Assembly: GCA_013339765.2 (NCBI GenBank)
Contig: CM023457.1
Location: forward strand, 57,573,013-57,637,012
DNA length: 64,000 bases
Direction of reading: 5' to 3'
DNA from: Haemaphysalis longicornis
Taxonomy: Eukaryota; Arthropoda; Arachnida; Ixodida; Ixodidae
Within the stretch, counting starts at the first letter, position 1. Each line of letters begins with the position of its first letter. The notes below the pieces were generated by a model that was not told the origin of the DNA, ran no database searches, and saw nothing but the letters and a program-made list of their open reading frames with translations. The position numbers and the translations under genes were made by a program. Positions 44,301 to 55,744 of this stretch are shown in pieces.

Positions 44301-44684
44301 GACGGCGCCGAAAATGCTTGACACGGTGCTGCATTTGCGCTTCGTCTTGCCTGTGGCGCCTTTCGCACTAGCCCGTTGAAAGTCTCATGCAATAGTCACA
44401 AAATGTCCCTGTATTACCAGAGGACATACACTAACTTGTTGTATGCCTCTAAATCATGTTTATGACAAAAATTCCTTTTTTTTCAACCATTCATTATGCA
44501 TGCTCACAGCAGCTCGTTCTAAACCATCCATCTATCTCCATGCCGTTCCCTCTCAAAGTGAGAGCAGAAGCTTTGAGCTAGCAGTGTCATTTTTACACAT
44601 CCACACGACACAAGACACCCGTCACTGATTTAATTGCACCGTGGCAACACCGGGCTGTTTCTTGTGACTTGTCCTTCCTGAAAT
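41317..44684 (+). pseudogene. ORF2 of LINE copy 4: endonuclease and RT, 3' part lost
   Basis: The start codon position at about 41317 carries TTG instead of ATG. Endonuclease motifs survive (GGVAIIARKS, ARTDARGR, GSDHFP) with stops. A 15-bp unit is repeated three times at about 41510-41562, just where GGVAI is encoded. RT: 42830-43306 reads FFEMEKACDTAW (motif A with Y to C), then a lost motif B (NGVLKAVSS), and 43310-43640 reads AYLYDVQ, where the family has YVDD, so a catalytic aspartate is gone. After the insertion, 44165-44684 continues the post-RT region (SYGADKKLL, GSRLDYGSVV). Confidence 0.82.
43650..44165. mobile_element. insertion with TGCGAATGCA termini and purine-rich minisatellite
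   Basis: About 0.5 kb interrupts LINE copy 4 between 'cctaaaa' and 'taaaacaatgagc', so TAAAA may be the target duplication. AGTGCGAATGCA near the left end recurs inverted at the right end (TGCATTCGCACT). The middle (43800-44010) consists of four or five imperfect ~50-bp units built on GGCGAGCGAAGGGGAGAGGA. A similar architecture is seen at 62944-63516. No coding content. Confidence 0.6.
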
Positions 44685-44784
44685 NNNNNNNNNNNNNNNN
44701 NNNNNNNNNNNNNNNNNNNNNNNNNNNNNNNNNNNNNNNNNNNNNNNNNNNNNNNNNNNNNNNNNNNNNNNNNNNNNNNNNNNN
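44685..44784. other. assembly gap of 100 N
   Basis: Exactly 100 N, the usual placeholder for a gap of unknown length. LINE copy 4 enters it and a gypsy RT emerges, so the true junction is unknown. Confidence 0.98.
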
Positions 44785-45295
44785 GCCCTCGACCACCTCT
44801 GCCACGCGAAGTACTTCTCATCGATGGACCTGAAGACCGGCTACTGGCAAATTGAAGTGGACGAGAGAGACCGAGAGAAGACTGCATTCATAACCCCGGA
44901 CGGCCTATACGAGTTCAAGGTGATGCCGTTGTGGCTGTGCACAGCACCAGCGACGTTTCAAAGAGTCATAGACACTGTGCTAGCTGGCCTTAAGTGGCAC
45001 ACCTGCCTCGTATACCTCGACGACGTAGTGGTATTCACCGGACTTCGACGAACACCTTGCAAGGTTGGAGTCTGTACTCGAGGCCATTCGACGTCGGGGT
45101 TAACGCTGAAGCCTGAAAAGTGCCGTTTCGCATACGAGGAACTCAAGTTCTTGGGCACGTCGTCAACGCCGCGAGAGTCCTACCTGACCCGGCAAAAAAA
45201 CTTCAGCCATTGCGAACTTCCCAAGGCCGAAAGACAAGAAGGGCGTGCGAAGATTTCTCGGGCTGTGCGCATACTACCGGTTTCTTCTAGCAAGA
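44785..45295 (+). pseudogene. Ty3/gypsy reverse transcriptase fragment
   Basis: Reads from the gap as AKYFSSMDLKTGYWQIEVDE (motif A), REKTAFITPDGLYEFKVMP, then WLCTAPATFQRVID (usually FGLCNAPATFQ) and the catalytic YLDDVVVF near 45018. A small deletion after that shifts the frame, although LTLKPEKCRFAYEELKFLG is still readable. The end (RRFLGLCAYYR in another frame) is cut at about 45295. It differs from the pol at 24531-27540. The upstream part may lie in the gap. Confidence 0.87.
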
Positions 45296-45344
45296 AATAG
45301 ATCAAGTTTAAATAAAAACATTACATATTACACACTGTAACGGT

Positions 45345-45520
45345 CAGGCGGCTAGGATATTTCGCGGCCGTGATTAAATACGTGGGTTGAATACCAGCTG
45401 TGGCAACCATTTTTCTGGTAGAGGCAAAAAATCAAACCTGTGTGTAGAGATTTTGCTGCACATTTCAAGGTCCCCAAGTGGACCAAATTAATCCATAGCC
45501 CCCAATAGGGTGTGCTCCAA
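45345..45520 (+). repeat. decayed Ruka-like SINE
   Basis: It aligns in order with the better SINE at 50148-50375: a B-box-like stretch (GTGGGTTGAATACC), 'tctggtagaggc', 'tgcacatttcaaggtccccaa', 'atccatagccccc'. The A-box part is weak. Orientation plus. Confidence 0.55.
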
Positions 45521-46394
45521 GGTACATGTGCAGCTTCGGCATGCAAGTTGAACAAAACCTCCCCCAACAGACACACAAAAAGGATGCGCGTTTCAGCTGT
45601 TGGGGTTTCTCAATTACATTAGACCAATATAGGATTTCACTTTGAGATTTCCTAATATTAAGACTGAAAAATTTGGTGCAGCTTTCACAGGCAAGTGTTA
45701 TTTTATTGTAGCATTTCAGAATGGACGGTATTGTATTCAACAGTGAGCAAACCTTAGTGTACACATATTGCCTTTTCAGCCAATTATAGTAGACAGGTAG
45801 GCAATGCTCTTAGTAGCCCAGTAGCAGTGCAAAGTGTGCCACCTCTGTAAACATTTCATTCGAGTGGGTACGTGACTGGGAGCTCCTTCAATTTCTAATA
45901 GCGCCATGGAGGCCTTTCCTGCCATCTAGTGTACACAAACCAACTGAGAGTTCTTCAGTAAAAACTATCTTTATGCACGTAATGAAAAATTACGTAGGTT
46001 TGACGGCTTGCTTTGCTACCATATTTTCAATTTATTCTGTTAGGCAGGACGTGGCGGTCAAGGTTCCTTGTAGAACTGACACTTGGACTAGTAGATACAA
46101 ACTATAATGACAACATGCAGCACAAGAAAAGGAATCGCACTTGGAAATAACTTTTATTAACACCAATACACTAATATATGCACTATACACGTCATTTGTG
46201 TGGTTACAATGAGGTGCACAAAACAAGCTGCAGGCACCAGGAAGAATAGCAAACGAGAGGTCAGCATTGGCCACGCACCTATTCAAAATTATATTCTGGC
46301 ATGGTGCAACTGCAATTCAACAATAATACAACATATAATCCATGTGGATTATGGGTATGGCCAGGTGAAGAGGATGAATGAAAGGATATTTTCG
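45521..46394. other. no gene seen
   Basis: AT-rich, no recognised feature. Confidence 0.4.
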
Positions 46395-46645
46395 TCTGCG
46401 CTTTTTTTAGAAGCGAAGCATCTCACGCTTGGGGCTGTGTCCCTCCCTCCCTTGTTGTTGTCCGCCGTCCTCACTCTACTGCGCATGCGCGTCTCTTCAG
46501 CCCCGTGAGCGTTTGGGCTGACGTCAGCGCAGTTCACTATAAAAAGAAATAGTTTGGCACCACCCGGTTTCGATCCCACGACTCTCTGGCCGCAACGGGA
46601 GGTACGTGGCGCTCTTCCCACAGCGCTACAAACCGAGACGGGAGC
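46395..46645 (-). repeat. tRNA-derived SINE-like repeat
   Basis: On the minus strand an A-box-like GCGCTGTGGGAAGAGCGCC is followed by a B-box-like GTGGGATCGAAACC at normal spacing. A GC-rich body follows, running down to about 46400 ('agaagcgaagcatctc'). Confidence 0.55.
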
Positions 46646-48448
46646 ATGTGCTACGAACGCGCCTTATGTTCTTCACGCATTCAAACTACGTCAAGAAGCT
46701 ACTGATACAACGAAGGCACGCGAAGCTAAACGTCAACGGAAACGACTAAACTAAAAACTTTAGAGTAGGATGTTGAATTTCCTCTGGGAAAGCTGTGGTG
46801 GGAAGCGCCACGCGCCTTGCAGCTCAACCAGAGAAGAGGACGAAGAGAGCGGGCAGCGGAGTAGGAGCGTGAACACGCAATAAAGAAAGAGGAGAACTAG
46901 GAGGTGTTCAATCAGGTAACGCGGGTGTCGCTCTCTTCGCTGTCTCTACATTTCTCTGCATTTCTCTGTCTCTTTACATGGGAGTTCACACTAAGTTCTC
47001 ATTCGTGCTCCGATAAATGAAACAACATACCGGCAACACAATGGAACCTACACGAACCCCCATGACAATTCGCGTCCTCCTCATTGTTCCCCATGGGAAG
47101 ATGGTGTAATTATTTTACAGCGCTGCGGCTAAAACTACGATTCGGTTCACAGATAGCGACCTTACCATGGCAGCCGGCACCATTGGGGCCATCTTGCTGT
47201 GAAATTGCTGAGTAGGGATGGTGCGCCCCATCCGGTGGAGCTAAATAATCTCCTACCTCACCAGCTTCACTTTGCCCACAGCGTGACTGCTGGCACAAAA
47301 TGTAATGGCTGTGCCAATAACAACCAACCGTTCCAGTTAGTATGTATATTACCACTCAGCACCAAGATACAATGGCTCGTCCGGACCTGACTCTCACCTT
47401 TACAAAAGTCAATGTATACAACAACACAGGTACTATATCTGCCGGCTCACCTACCGTTGTTAATATTTGAGCATTCCGGTTCATTCAAACGTTCATTACC
47501 TTTACGGACTTTGGCTTTACGCGTAGAAGCTTTCTTTTGGCGCGACGGTCATTTGCACACATGCTCAATTTGACAGGAAATGCTTGAGTTGGTGTAAAGA
47601 ACTTCCAAATTGTCCATTTCGAGCAGGAAAATGCCGTCATTCTTGCGCACTAAATTGCTCTACAACAATCGCTTTCCCCTTGTTGCCCTGCGAGTGGTAG
47701 TCTACAGTCCACAGCTCAAACAGATGAGACACTCTGCCCCGCTGACCACGAACAGAAGTTCCTGGGCTCCAGGGACACGACACCAGTGGTACCAATTTGG
47801 ACCAAGTTTGTTGCGACCTGGCTTGTGGCTCCCTGGTAGTAACAGGTGCTGGCAAAAGAATTTGCAGTAAGAGTTAGACCGAAGATTGCAGGGGGGAAAC
47901 AATTTCTTCTTTTAAAGGTTTACAGGGCACACTGCGATTTAACATATGCATACACACCCACTCCTTAATGCAGGCTCCATGTCAATGATGGATGGGTGAC
48001 ATAACATTGCCCATTTGGAAGGGAGGTGTGTTCTCTTCATCTTGCTGGATGGCATGGCCAGCATTACAAGGATGGCAAGACAGAGGGAATGAATGATGAT
48101 GTGGAAGAGAAACAGTGGCATTTTACTCGTTTGTAACTGTCACTTATAAGAACCTTCATAACGCTTCAATGACTTTATTATATTACTGAGGTCCACACCT
48201 TCTTGTAAGCACAGTCGTGATCCCGCTCTTTGCTCCCAACCCACTCTTTAGGGGTGCAGCTCCTCACCCGAGTCAGTGACAGCTATGATGGTGTGTAGTG
48301 ATGCAAGTAGTACGGATAAATTTTAGACCAAGCTTGCTAGGTGCCTTACCTCATCGAATCGCATATTGCATCTTGTCAAACTGTGAAATCTGCCAATCAA
48401 GGGCATGCAACCAAAAAGTGGCGTGCAAAACAGAAAAAACAGTAACAA
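46646..48448. other. no gene seen
   Basis: Short frames only; nothing matched other parts of the window. Confidence 0.4.
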
Positions 48449-48750
48449 TGTTAGGCCACACAGAAAACACAAAGCAGTAGAAACAAAGGACGAGGTGAGG
48501 CCGCCAGAAGAGCTAACATTCGACAAATCCTTTATTGCAGCACCAGCGGATATTGATATGCGGTACACCGGTATTTACAAGTGGCTGGTTACAGAAGGCA
48601 CAGTATATGAGAGCGCTGTCCAAGCAATTACCCGAACTACATGTGCGTCCCTCTCAATGTCATCTTCATCTTTCCTCCTTGATGATGATCCCGACGCACA
48701 GCTCAGCTCGCGTAAACCTTTACAGCGAACGTAGCAGATGTCTCGTAACA
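48449..48750 (-). repeat. 3' LTR of gypsy remnant
   Basis: The 302-bp LTR has inverted termini TGTTA and TAACA, with an AATAAA signal on the element strand near 48528. Confidence 0.82.
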
Positions 48751-48763
48751 GCACCCCCCTCCT
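48751..48763 (-). other. polypurine tract of gypsy remnant
   Basis: AGGAGGGGGG followed by TGC on the element strand, directly before the LTR start TGTTACGAG. Confidence 0.8.
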
Positions 48764-48787
48764 GTAAGAGCACCGTCTCGGTGCTGC

Positions 48788-49090
48788 TCAGGGCAAAACT
48801 GTAGGCTGTGAATGGTAGGGCTTTAAATGGACGACATGGACGATGCCAGTCTTCGGAGGGATGGATGAGTCAGCCGGAATGACAGCGGTGATTTCATAGT
48901 TCACAGCAGTCACTGGGCGCCGGACACGGTAGGGGCCATAGTAACGGGCGAGCAGCTTTTCAGAACGCTCTACTTGGCATGCAGGACACCAAAGCAGCAG
49001 GAGGGATCCGGGCGCACAGCGGCGGGTGCTGTGGCGTTGATTGTAACGGGACTTTCGAGAATCCTGGGATGACGTAAGGCTGGTGCACGC
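48788..49090 (-). pseudogene. gypsy integrase C-terminus (GPY/F module)
   Basis: Reads SQDSRKSRYNQRH, GSLLLLWCPACQVERSEKLL, ARYYGPYRVRRPV and HVVHLKPYH. This is the GPY/F chromatin-proximal module of gypsy integrases, ending shortly before the polypurine tract. It is open over about 100 codons with no catalytic core upstream. Confidence 0.85.
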
Positions 49091-49327
49091 TATGCTGCGG
49101 GCAGAGTTAGCCACGGCAATGACAATGAGCATAACGAGAAGATGAGGAAGTGGACTGTGCAGCGTAGTGCGATGGTCGTCTGATACCGACGAGGACGAAG
49201 CCGGTTGAAGTGGGCCATTGCTCGAGCTGTGATGGCCGAATTGTAGATCCGATGCATCTCTTTCTGTAAATAAATATACTTCAGCATCGACTATGGTTCA
49301 TGTCATCCGTCCTATCGCCACGTAACA
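49091..49327 (-). repeat. possible LTR-like fragment
   Basis: On the minus strand the segment begins TGTTACGTGGCG at 49327 and contains a TATATTTATTTACAG stretch. It joins the integrase tail. TG at the start and its resemblance to the neighbouring LTR start (TGTTACGAG) suggest an LTR, but no second copy is available here. Confidence 0.3.
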
Positions 49328-50147
49328 ATATGAACACATCTGGCTCATAATTGGGGAGAAAGAAAGTAAAACATCGAAAACAACAACCAAAGATGACAAA
49401 AAACCACCACGCGCCGCCTCCGCCAAGAAGTAAATCTCTAGCTTTGATAAAGCCATAGACGGTCTGGTGACACATCGATCACCGGAACATGCTTACTCAG
49501 CTCCTTCCACAAGTTCTTTCATCAGTCCAGACTGGTGGTAATGCAAAACAATTGCCTCATCGTGCAGAGGATCGCACACGTATCCTGATACACACTTTTT
49601 ACATAAGGCAGCCCGCTGCCTTTCCGTGGCCAGCTAGGTGTCATTTTCTTCTTGTACTCTTAAACGGCCATTCAAAAACCTGCTTGCTTGGCTAGTATAG
49701 TACCTGCCACATGAGAGCGGAATTTTGTAGACAGTGTGATGCCCACAGTGTACCACCTTCGAGCAGGCCGGTGTCTGCGCCGGAATTAGGCAGGTTAACC
49801 TGCCCAAGTGCTTACGAGCTCTGCTTTCAGCAGATCTAAGCCATAACAAAAGTTCACAGAGCAAAAGAATGTTAAGGGAGAAAAAGAGCTTCGCTAGGCA
49901 ATGCCCAGGGGCGTCGGGTATGCTAGGCACAGCAACTGCTGCAAGCACCGATGGAGAGAGCAGTAACTGCACAGAGGATGGAAGCAAGAGCAGGAGGTTA
50001 GAATATATTTAGTCAGTATCCGGCTTACATGGTCTTATCGTGTGGTGGTAGGGCAGCATATCGTCTTGATCACCTTGCAATATTTCCACAGAAACAGGCC
50101 GTGTAATTCACCTGATATTGGTGTCCATCATCACGCTTTTAGAACTC
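49328..50147. other. no gene seen
   Basis: No domain or repeat recognised. Confidence 0.4.
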
Positions 50148-50375
50148 GAGTGATTGATTGTAGGGTTTACATGCCGAGGTAACGCAGGCGGTGAGGCGCA
50201 CCATAGTGGAGGGCTCTGGATTAATTTTGACTACCTGGGCATCTTTAACGTGCGCCGAAACCTCGTACACACAAGCGTTTTTTTCTTTTCGCCTCCATCA
50301 GAAAAGCGGCCGCCGTGGCCGCGAATTGACCCTGCGAACTTGTGCTCAGCAGCACACCGCCTTAGCCACACGCTT
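50148..50375 (-). repeat. Ruka-like tRNA-derived SINE
   Basis: On the minus strand it starts with GTGGCTAAGGCGGTGTGCTG (A-box side), then a weakened B-box (GGTCAATTCGCGG). A body shared by many ixodid sequences follows: CTGATGGAGGCGAAAAG, GCGCACGTTAAAGATGCCC and AGAGCCCTCCACTATGG. The tail is AATCAATCACTC. The family name is from memory of the published tick SINE; structure and tail are visible here. Confidence 0.75.
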
Positions 50376-50435
50376 TTAGAACTTCACAGCATAAACAATG
50401 CCAAGGTCATAATGCACTGTTGAACTCGAGCTGGG

Positions 50436-51705
50436 GGTGCACAACACCCTCGAGGAAATCAGCGAGGCCCAAACGACGGCGCAGCTCGAGCGCCTCGCCT
50501 CCACAAGAACGGGCAGGCGCATCCTGGAGCGCCTCGGGATGGGACCGAAGAGCACGGACTCGCATCGGCACGAGACGACGCACCTCCAGCCGGAGGTGAT
50601 GCAGCGGCTCCGGATCCTCCCGCTACCCCGCAACGTCCACCCCGACCGCAACCGCGGCCGCCGAGAAGCGAGGGCGCGCGCCCTCGCCGCGACGCACGCA
50701 AATGACACGGGCGCCCTGTACGTGGACGCCTCCCGGTACCCCCGACAGACCCGACGCCTACGTCGCGGTTGCGGTCCGCGCCACCATGGGTGAAGTGTAC
50801 AGCGCCTGCAGCGTCCGCGTCCCGTCCGCCCGCCAGGCGGAGGAGACGGCGATCGCAGTGGCGCTGACGGACCCGCGATGCACCACGGTGATCAGTGACT
50901 CGCGCTCGGCCATCGCGAACTACGCCAAGAACAACGTGTGTGAAAGTGCTGTGCGCGTTGTGAGGTGTCGTGCAGTGATCAGTGAAGCGGTGCCGGCCAC
51001 CCACCTTCGGTGGTTTCCGGCGCACACGGAGATCAGAGACGTGGGCGGCGGTCTCCCCAACCGCAACGAGACGGCGGACGCCGCCGCGCGAGGACTGACC
51101 AACCGCGCGGCGGCGGTGACGGCGAGTCCGGCCGGCGGCCACCGAGCTGCCGGCGGGGCCCCCCTCCTCCTCCGAGCTCCGCGGCGAAAGACCACCGAGA
51201 AGACGACGACGACGACGACGGGTGGGACCCGGAGCCCCTCCTCACGTACGGGGAGGTGCTGGAGTGGTACCGGCTCGGCCGCCGCACCGCGCCACCGCCC
51301 CACCCGGGACTCACGCGTTCGCAGGCAGTGCTGTTACGCCAGTTACAGACACTATCGGTAATCACGCCGGCACTCGCACGCCACGTGTGCCCGGACGTCT
51401 ATGTCAGTGATGTGTGCAGTGTATGTGAGCGTGAACGCGCAACTTTGGCCCACATCCTGTGGGACTGTGCAGTGCATCCTGTAGAAGCAGCCGACCTCAA
51501 CTGCCAGTTGCCGGACACCATCGTCAGTGCCGCGAACTCACCGGACCTGACATCACAAACCTTCGCCGTCCAGCAGCTCGAGGCTGCTCTCGCCAGGCAG
51601 AGGCGGAGAGAGGCGCCGACGGGGGAGGAAGGGACGAGTTCCCGAGTACCTTTCGCGCGCCGCTCTCGCCGACGCCGGCGGGGCCTAGTCCCGAGGGCGA
51701 CGTAA
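50436..51705 (+). pseudogene. LINE ORF2 C-terminus: RNase H, CCHC finger (two frameshifts)
   Basis: First frame (to about 50750): NTLEEISEAQTTAQLERLAS, RTGRRILERLG, then GALYVDASRYP with the first RNase H aspartate. Second frame (about 50750-51160): AVAVRATMGEVYSACSVRVP, QAEETAIAVAL, TTVISDSRSAIANY, HLRWFPAHTEI and RNETADAAARG, which carry the remaining acidic residues and the histidine. The third segment returns to the first frame: GWDPEPLLTYGEVLEWYRLG, LTRSQAVLLRQLQT, and the finger CSVCERERATLAHILWDC. The frames shift forth and back, so two compensating events have occurred. Confidence 0.85.
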
Positions 51706-51805
51706 ACGCGTCGGGGGGAGGGAGCGGCTCTGTGTAGCCCGGACCTCCTCTCTGCTGGCATTGAATTAAGTGTTTCTCTCTCTCTCTCTGTCTCTCTCTC
51801 TTGAA
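50436..51805 (+). mobile_element. 5'-truncated LINE: RNase H and finger tail
   Basis: The 3' end of a different, GC-rich RNase H-bearing LINE. It runs from the end of the RT/linker into RNase H and a C-terminal finger, stops at 51705, and ends in a short 3' UTR with a (TC)n tail at about 51773-51802. The upstream truncation at about 50436 is typical of target-primed insertion. Confidence 0.82.
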
Positions 51806-51973
51806 CCCAGAATAGTGACTGAACTAGTTGCACAAAATGAGATAAGTAACAGTCATTAAGCAGTGCTAAGCGTCTGTTAGAGTGCTACCACACCGATTGA
51901 CATTAGGTAAACAAATTTTTTTCATGCAGCATGCATTGCATTCGGCAAGCACATATCCTGGTGTATGCATATA

Positions 51974-52767
51974 CAGTAGGCTCTCGATAAACGGAACTTC
52001 AAGGGACCGAAAAATTTAGTTCCGTTTAAGAGGAGTTCTGTTTACTGAGAAAGATGTGCTAATGTGCAAATTTATGTGCGTACACACCCCTAATGGCATT
52101 TCATAGAACTCTAAGCACTAGAAGGTGAATGTAGCTGATAGTTTTTCAGAAAGCAAGAAAACTACAAGAGTCTTAGGCACAGCATTCACAAAGTTGATTT
52201 GGCAACAATGAGTCGCTGTGCACTACAAAACGCATCAAATATTTTTGTTTGAGTCCTCGCAGCTGCACGTTTACGGAGGCTGAGGCGTCACCTTCGCCAG
52301 TGCTTACGAGCCACCGAATTTAGAAGACGGCAACGCGGTAATGAAGCGCGACTAGCAGCACCACGATGGCATGAACTAGGTGGCAGCAGCGGAGCCCTGT
52401 AACCTCGGCGTCTTCAATCGAGACCGAACGACTGGAACAAGAACTGCGATGTTGCATTCGTTGCGCTAAAATGGCTGACCACTAACGAGACGAGGTTTAC
52501 GAGGCCAACGAGGCTAAAAGAGAAACACGGAGGAAGAAAAAACGAAAACAAAAACAGCCGGAACCGTAAAAATCCGATTCTCATGCCAATGCGTATCACA
52601 AGAAGTTCCAATTCTGGTTCCGTTTACACGGTAACGCGGAAATTTTCGTTTAGATTACCGGGAGTTTTTTCGAGTTATCTGCATACAAAACCAACCTACT
52701 TACCGCCAACTGTTCCGTTTAAGCGGTAATTCCGTTTAAGCGATTTCCGTTTACCGATATTCTATTG
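51974..52767 (+). mobile_element. pogo/Tigger-like non-autonomous element, copy 1
   Basis: The ends are CAGTAGGCTCTCGATAAACG and the inverse of CAATAGAATATCGGTAAACG; TA flanks both sides (51972-51973 and 52768-52769). Length 794 bp, no transposase. TTCCGTTTA and variants repeat near both ends. It matches 55745-56544 along its length. The TA target and terminus style point to the Tc1/mariner/pogo superfamily. Confidence 0.8.
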
Positions 52768-52769
52768 TA

Positions 52770-55744
52770 TGTGTGCCTAGCCAATGCCTTTTGGCCTTGG
52801 CCACTACAAGACCACACATAGGTAAAACTAGCGAGATGAAAATGTAGTGGAGGAACTCCTGGCGTTTGTACTGCGGATCCAAGCAAATTTCTATACATTC
52901 AGGCACATATCACATTTTCTGATAAAATGTGTCACTCCCCAGCGTTCAGCAGAGCAACAGTAGGGCCACAGTACTGGATGCATTGCATGGACATCGGAAC
53001 GTAACAATACCCTGGGTGTATGGGGATAGCATTCCATGTTACTCCATTGTGGGGTAATATTTGATAGCTTCAGCAATAAGTACCATGATTGGCGGTGGAA
53101 GTCAACCAACGTGTAAGCAAGGTGCTCACTGCATGTTCGAAAACATGCAAGCGTTTATTGATATCTCGTCCTGTCTATTATGTTCCGCTATTATGCACGC
53201 TTTATGCGTTTAATCACCTTCTTATATTCGCTATACATGACCATTGATCCTCCGCACCGCAAGCAGCTGCACCCCCAATGTGTAGACCTTTTGCGAGCGT
53301 CGCCCTCAGCTTACCGCGGACCATTAGGACAATACGTTACAACAAATTTATCCGCAAGTTTCAAGCTCATAAAAATCAATTTTATTCAAATATAAATGTT
53401 TAGAAAATAGTATTAGATCACTGACTGATTCGCACTCTAATTTTCGCAAGACAACCAATCGTCATCGCACCGTAATGAAGTTCTTGATCCGAAGATCGGC
53501 AAATCCCAACGGTCATTCTACAAAGTTTTTAACGAAATCAACACAACAAAGCAAGTTAAACTGACTGCAAATCATGCCTGAACATAGCAGGATTACTATA
53601 AAAACAACGGCGCAGCCGCAAATAATGAAACAACCAAGTTACAGCCACAAGACGTGCGACAACGCCGGTAAGCAGTTCGGCCTCTTCCACTACTGTGAGT
53701 ACTTAACACAGCTTAACCGTACAGAACCGCTAGGCTTCGAAGCTATCTGGTCTTCGCGTGCATCACTTAAGCTCAAAAATCACGTCATATAGACCGCAAA
53801 TAATAAAGAAGCGGAATTTGAGTGCGATAACTCAATTGCCGTAAACAGACATGAGCACCGCCATCTTCAAAGTTTGTTTACATCAATGTTACCAGACGAG
53901 CAGCGACATTTCGCTAAATTCAGCGGCCACAGGCAATTATTGCGATTGGGGTATTGCGATTTAGCTTCAAAACAAAGCAAATGTCAAAATGGCATTACAC
54001 AAAGCCAAAATAGCATGGTATTAAACCAAAAAACACGAAATCCGCTTTTGCAAATCATGGTGCACTTGTAGCAATTGCTTGTAGCAATTGTAGAATGTGC
54101 TTGTTGCAGTTGCTTCACAAAGGTAGATTGGCGGAAAATTTTAAATGCATACAAGCATATTTGTATACAGTGTTCTACCTAATCTTTCATTAAGTATTGG
54201 TGGCAACATATTTTTATTTAGGTATGCTGCCTTTTGGGGGTGAGCGCGCTCTTTGTCCGTCACACTGCTGTTGCTGACTGAGTGGCTTGCTGCTAGAGTT
54301 TTTTTTCAAGAAAGCCCGGCATTTATACATTCTTTTCTGTGTGACCAGCCGTTGGTAACAGACACGTTTGCACTGTCTTTTTCATGTCGTGCAAGCTATG
54401 TTCCATCAGGTGTATATGACGCCTGAGGTAAGCTTTCACACATTTCTACATTCTCCAAATGTGTGAAATAGAACAGGCTATGAATTTAACGGAAAAAACA
54501 GGAAAAGGTGTGGCCAACCAAGAATACCTTGGTTTGTCTGGTTGAGAAAAAGCGATTTCTTCTATGGCTAGAGCATGGTTGGACTAACACACTGGCCCAT
54601 TGGAGTCCAGCGTGATGATGCCTTTGCCTTCTGTGAACATAAAGATGAAGTATCATTCGAAAAGTCGGAATGAAAAATATATTTGCTGAGTGCTGTCGGC
54701 AGAACAAGTGTGTTTTGTTCTTCAGTTGCGGTGAGCTCTTTATGCTGTGTGATTTTGAGATTATTGGTAGCAGCATATCTGTATTGGGTATGCTAAAGGT
54801 AAACATGATACATAACTAGGATACTGTGAACTTGTATGAACACTGTGCTAGAAATATCTTTCAAAAAAGAAAAAAAGAAAGAAAACGGCTCAAGATTACG
54901 ATACTCCCTTATGCAAATTTGCAGTGTAGTGCAAACTGCAGCCTTCTCGGTGACAGCGTCTAGCTGCGATGTATCAGGAAGTGATCGCGTCATCAGTGAA
55001 CACACGACGGCGCATGCTACTCCGGCGTTTTCTCACAGTGCCTCGCTGCTGCTGAGCATGTCTCGCGCAGCCTCTGCGTGCTGCCCTCCCCCTCACACTT
55101 ACATTATTATACTTTCCTCCTCAGTCTTCCTGCTTGATCTATCTCATTTACCTCCAGTGCCCTCTTCTTCGTTCGGTTACAACAGCCGACAGCCACACAA
55201 AACCACAGGAATGAAGTGGGCACTTAAGATGTGTGCTCTAAAAAGGAAAAAGCAAACAGATTGCCTTAGCAAGCTGTGTTGCAATGAAATTATTTCTGTA
55301 CCCGAACAGTTGGTTCTGAAAGTTCTTCAATCTATAAGAGATTTACATACAGCTTAACTCCAGCGCTTGTTCATTTTTAAAAGTGTTTTTCCCTTTCTTT
55401 CGCTACATTTTTTTGCTACTGCAGAAGTGCTGGGAGCATGAGCATGCCAGACAAAAAGTTAATACGTGCATAATTGTTTCATGTGAGAAGTGGTATGGTC
55501 ATGACACCTTCCACTTGCATTACAAATTTCCTGATCCACTGTACTCGAAGCATTAAGAAATTAAGTGCAGGATTAGTTTTACATTTTAAAAATGGGTAAA
55601 ACAAGCAAGTTCACCAGGAGTAGAAATATTTTTTACTAAAGAGATGTGTATTTATTTGTTATGTTACAGGTGTGCAAAATAAGCTCTTCATAAATAGGGT
55701 ATTCTGTCTGATTGAATTTGCAATGCAGTTTACAGTATAAAATA
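52770..55744. other. AT-rich, no gene recognised
   Basis: The longest frame (54836-55357, plus, 173 codons) is rich in Ser, Lys and Cys and shows no domain. Low-complexity stretches at 54060-54110 (repeats of GTAGCAATT/TGCTTGT) are minor. I cannot support a gene. Confidence 0.4.

Larger units (their letters stand above)
39651..44684 (+). mobile_element. I-like LINE copy 4, truncated by the assembly gap
   Basis: The 5' end CCCCGCACGGGGCACC is identical to that of copy 3. ORF1 (39990-41284), endonuclease (41317-42030), linker and RT (42600-44684) can be followed on the plus strand. RNase H and the 3' end are absent, because the sequence enters a 100-N gap at 44685 and gypsy sequence follows. 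A 0.5-kb insertion interrupts the RT at about 43650-44165. Stops are more frequent than in copies 2 and 3, so it is older or less constrained. Confidence 0.88.
48449..49090 (-). mobile_element. 3' end of a Ty3/gypsy element
   Basis: On the minus strand an integrase C-terminus is followed by a polypurine tract and a complete LTR. Upstream pol, gag and the other LTR are missing. Bases AACAA follow the LTR at 48444-48448 and would be the target duplication if the partner end were present. Confidence 0.82.

Noticed and set aside
44035..44334. 99-codon minus-strand frame across the insertion border
   Set aside because: It spans the junction between the inserted element and LINE copy 4, so it cannot be an ancestral gene.
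54836..55357. 173-codon plus-strand frame as a possible host gene
   Set aside because: Low-complexity Lys/Ser-rich start, no domain, no splice or codon evidence, and no relation to neighbours. Kept only as a note under the featureless interval.
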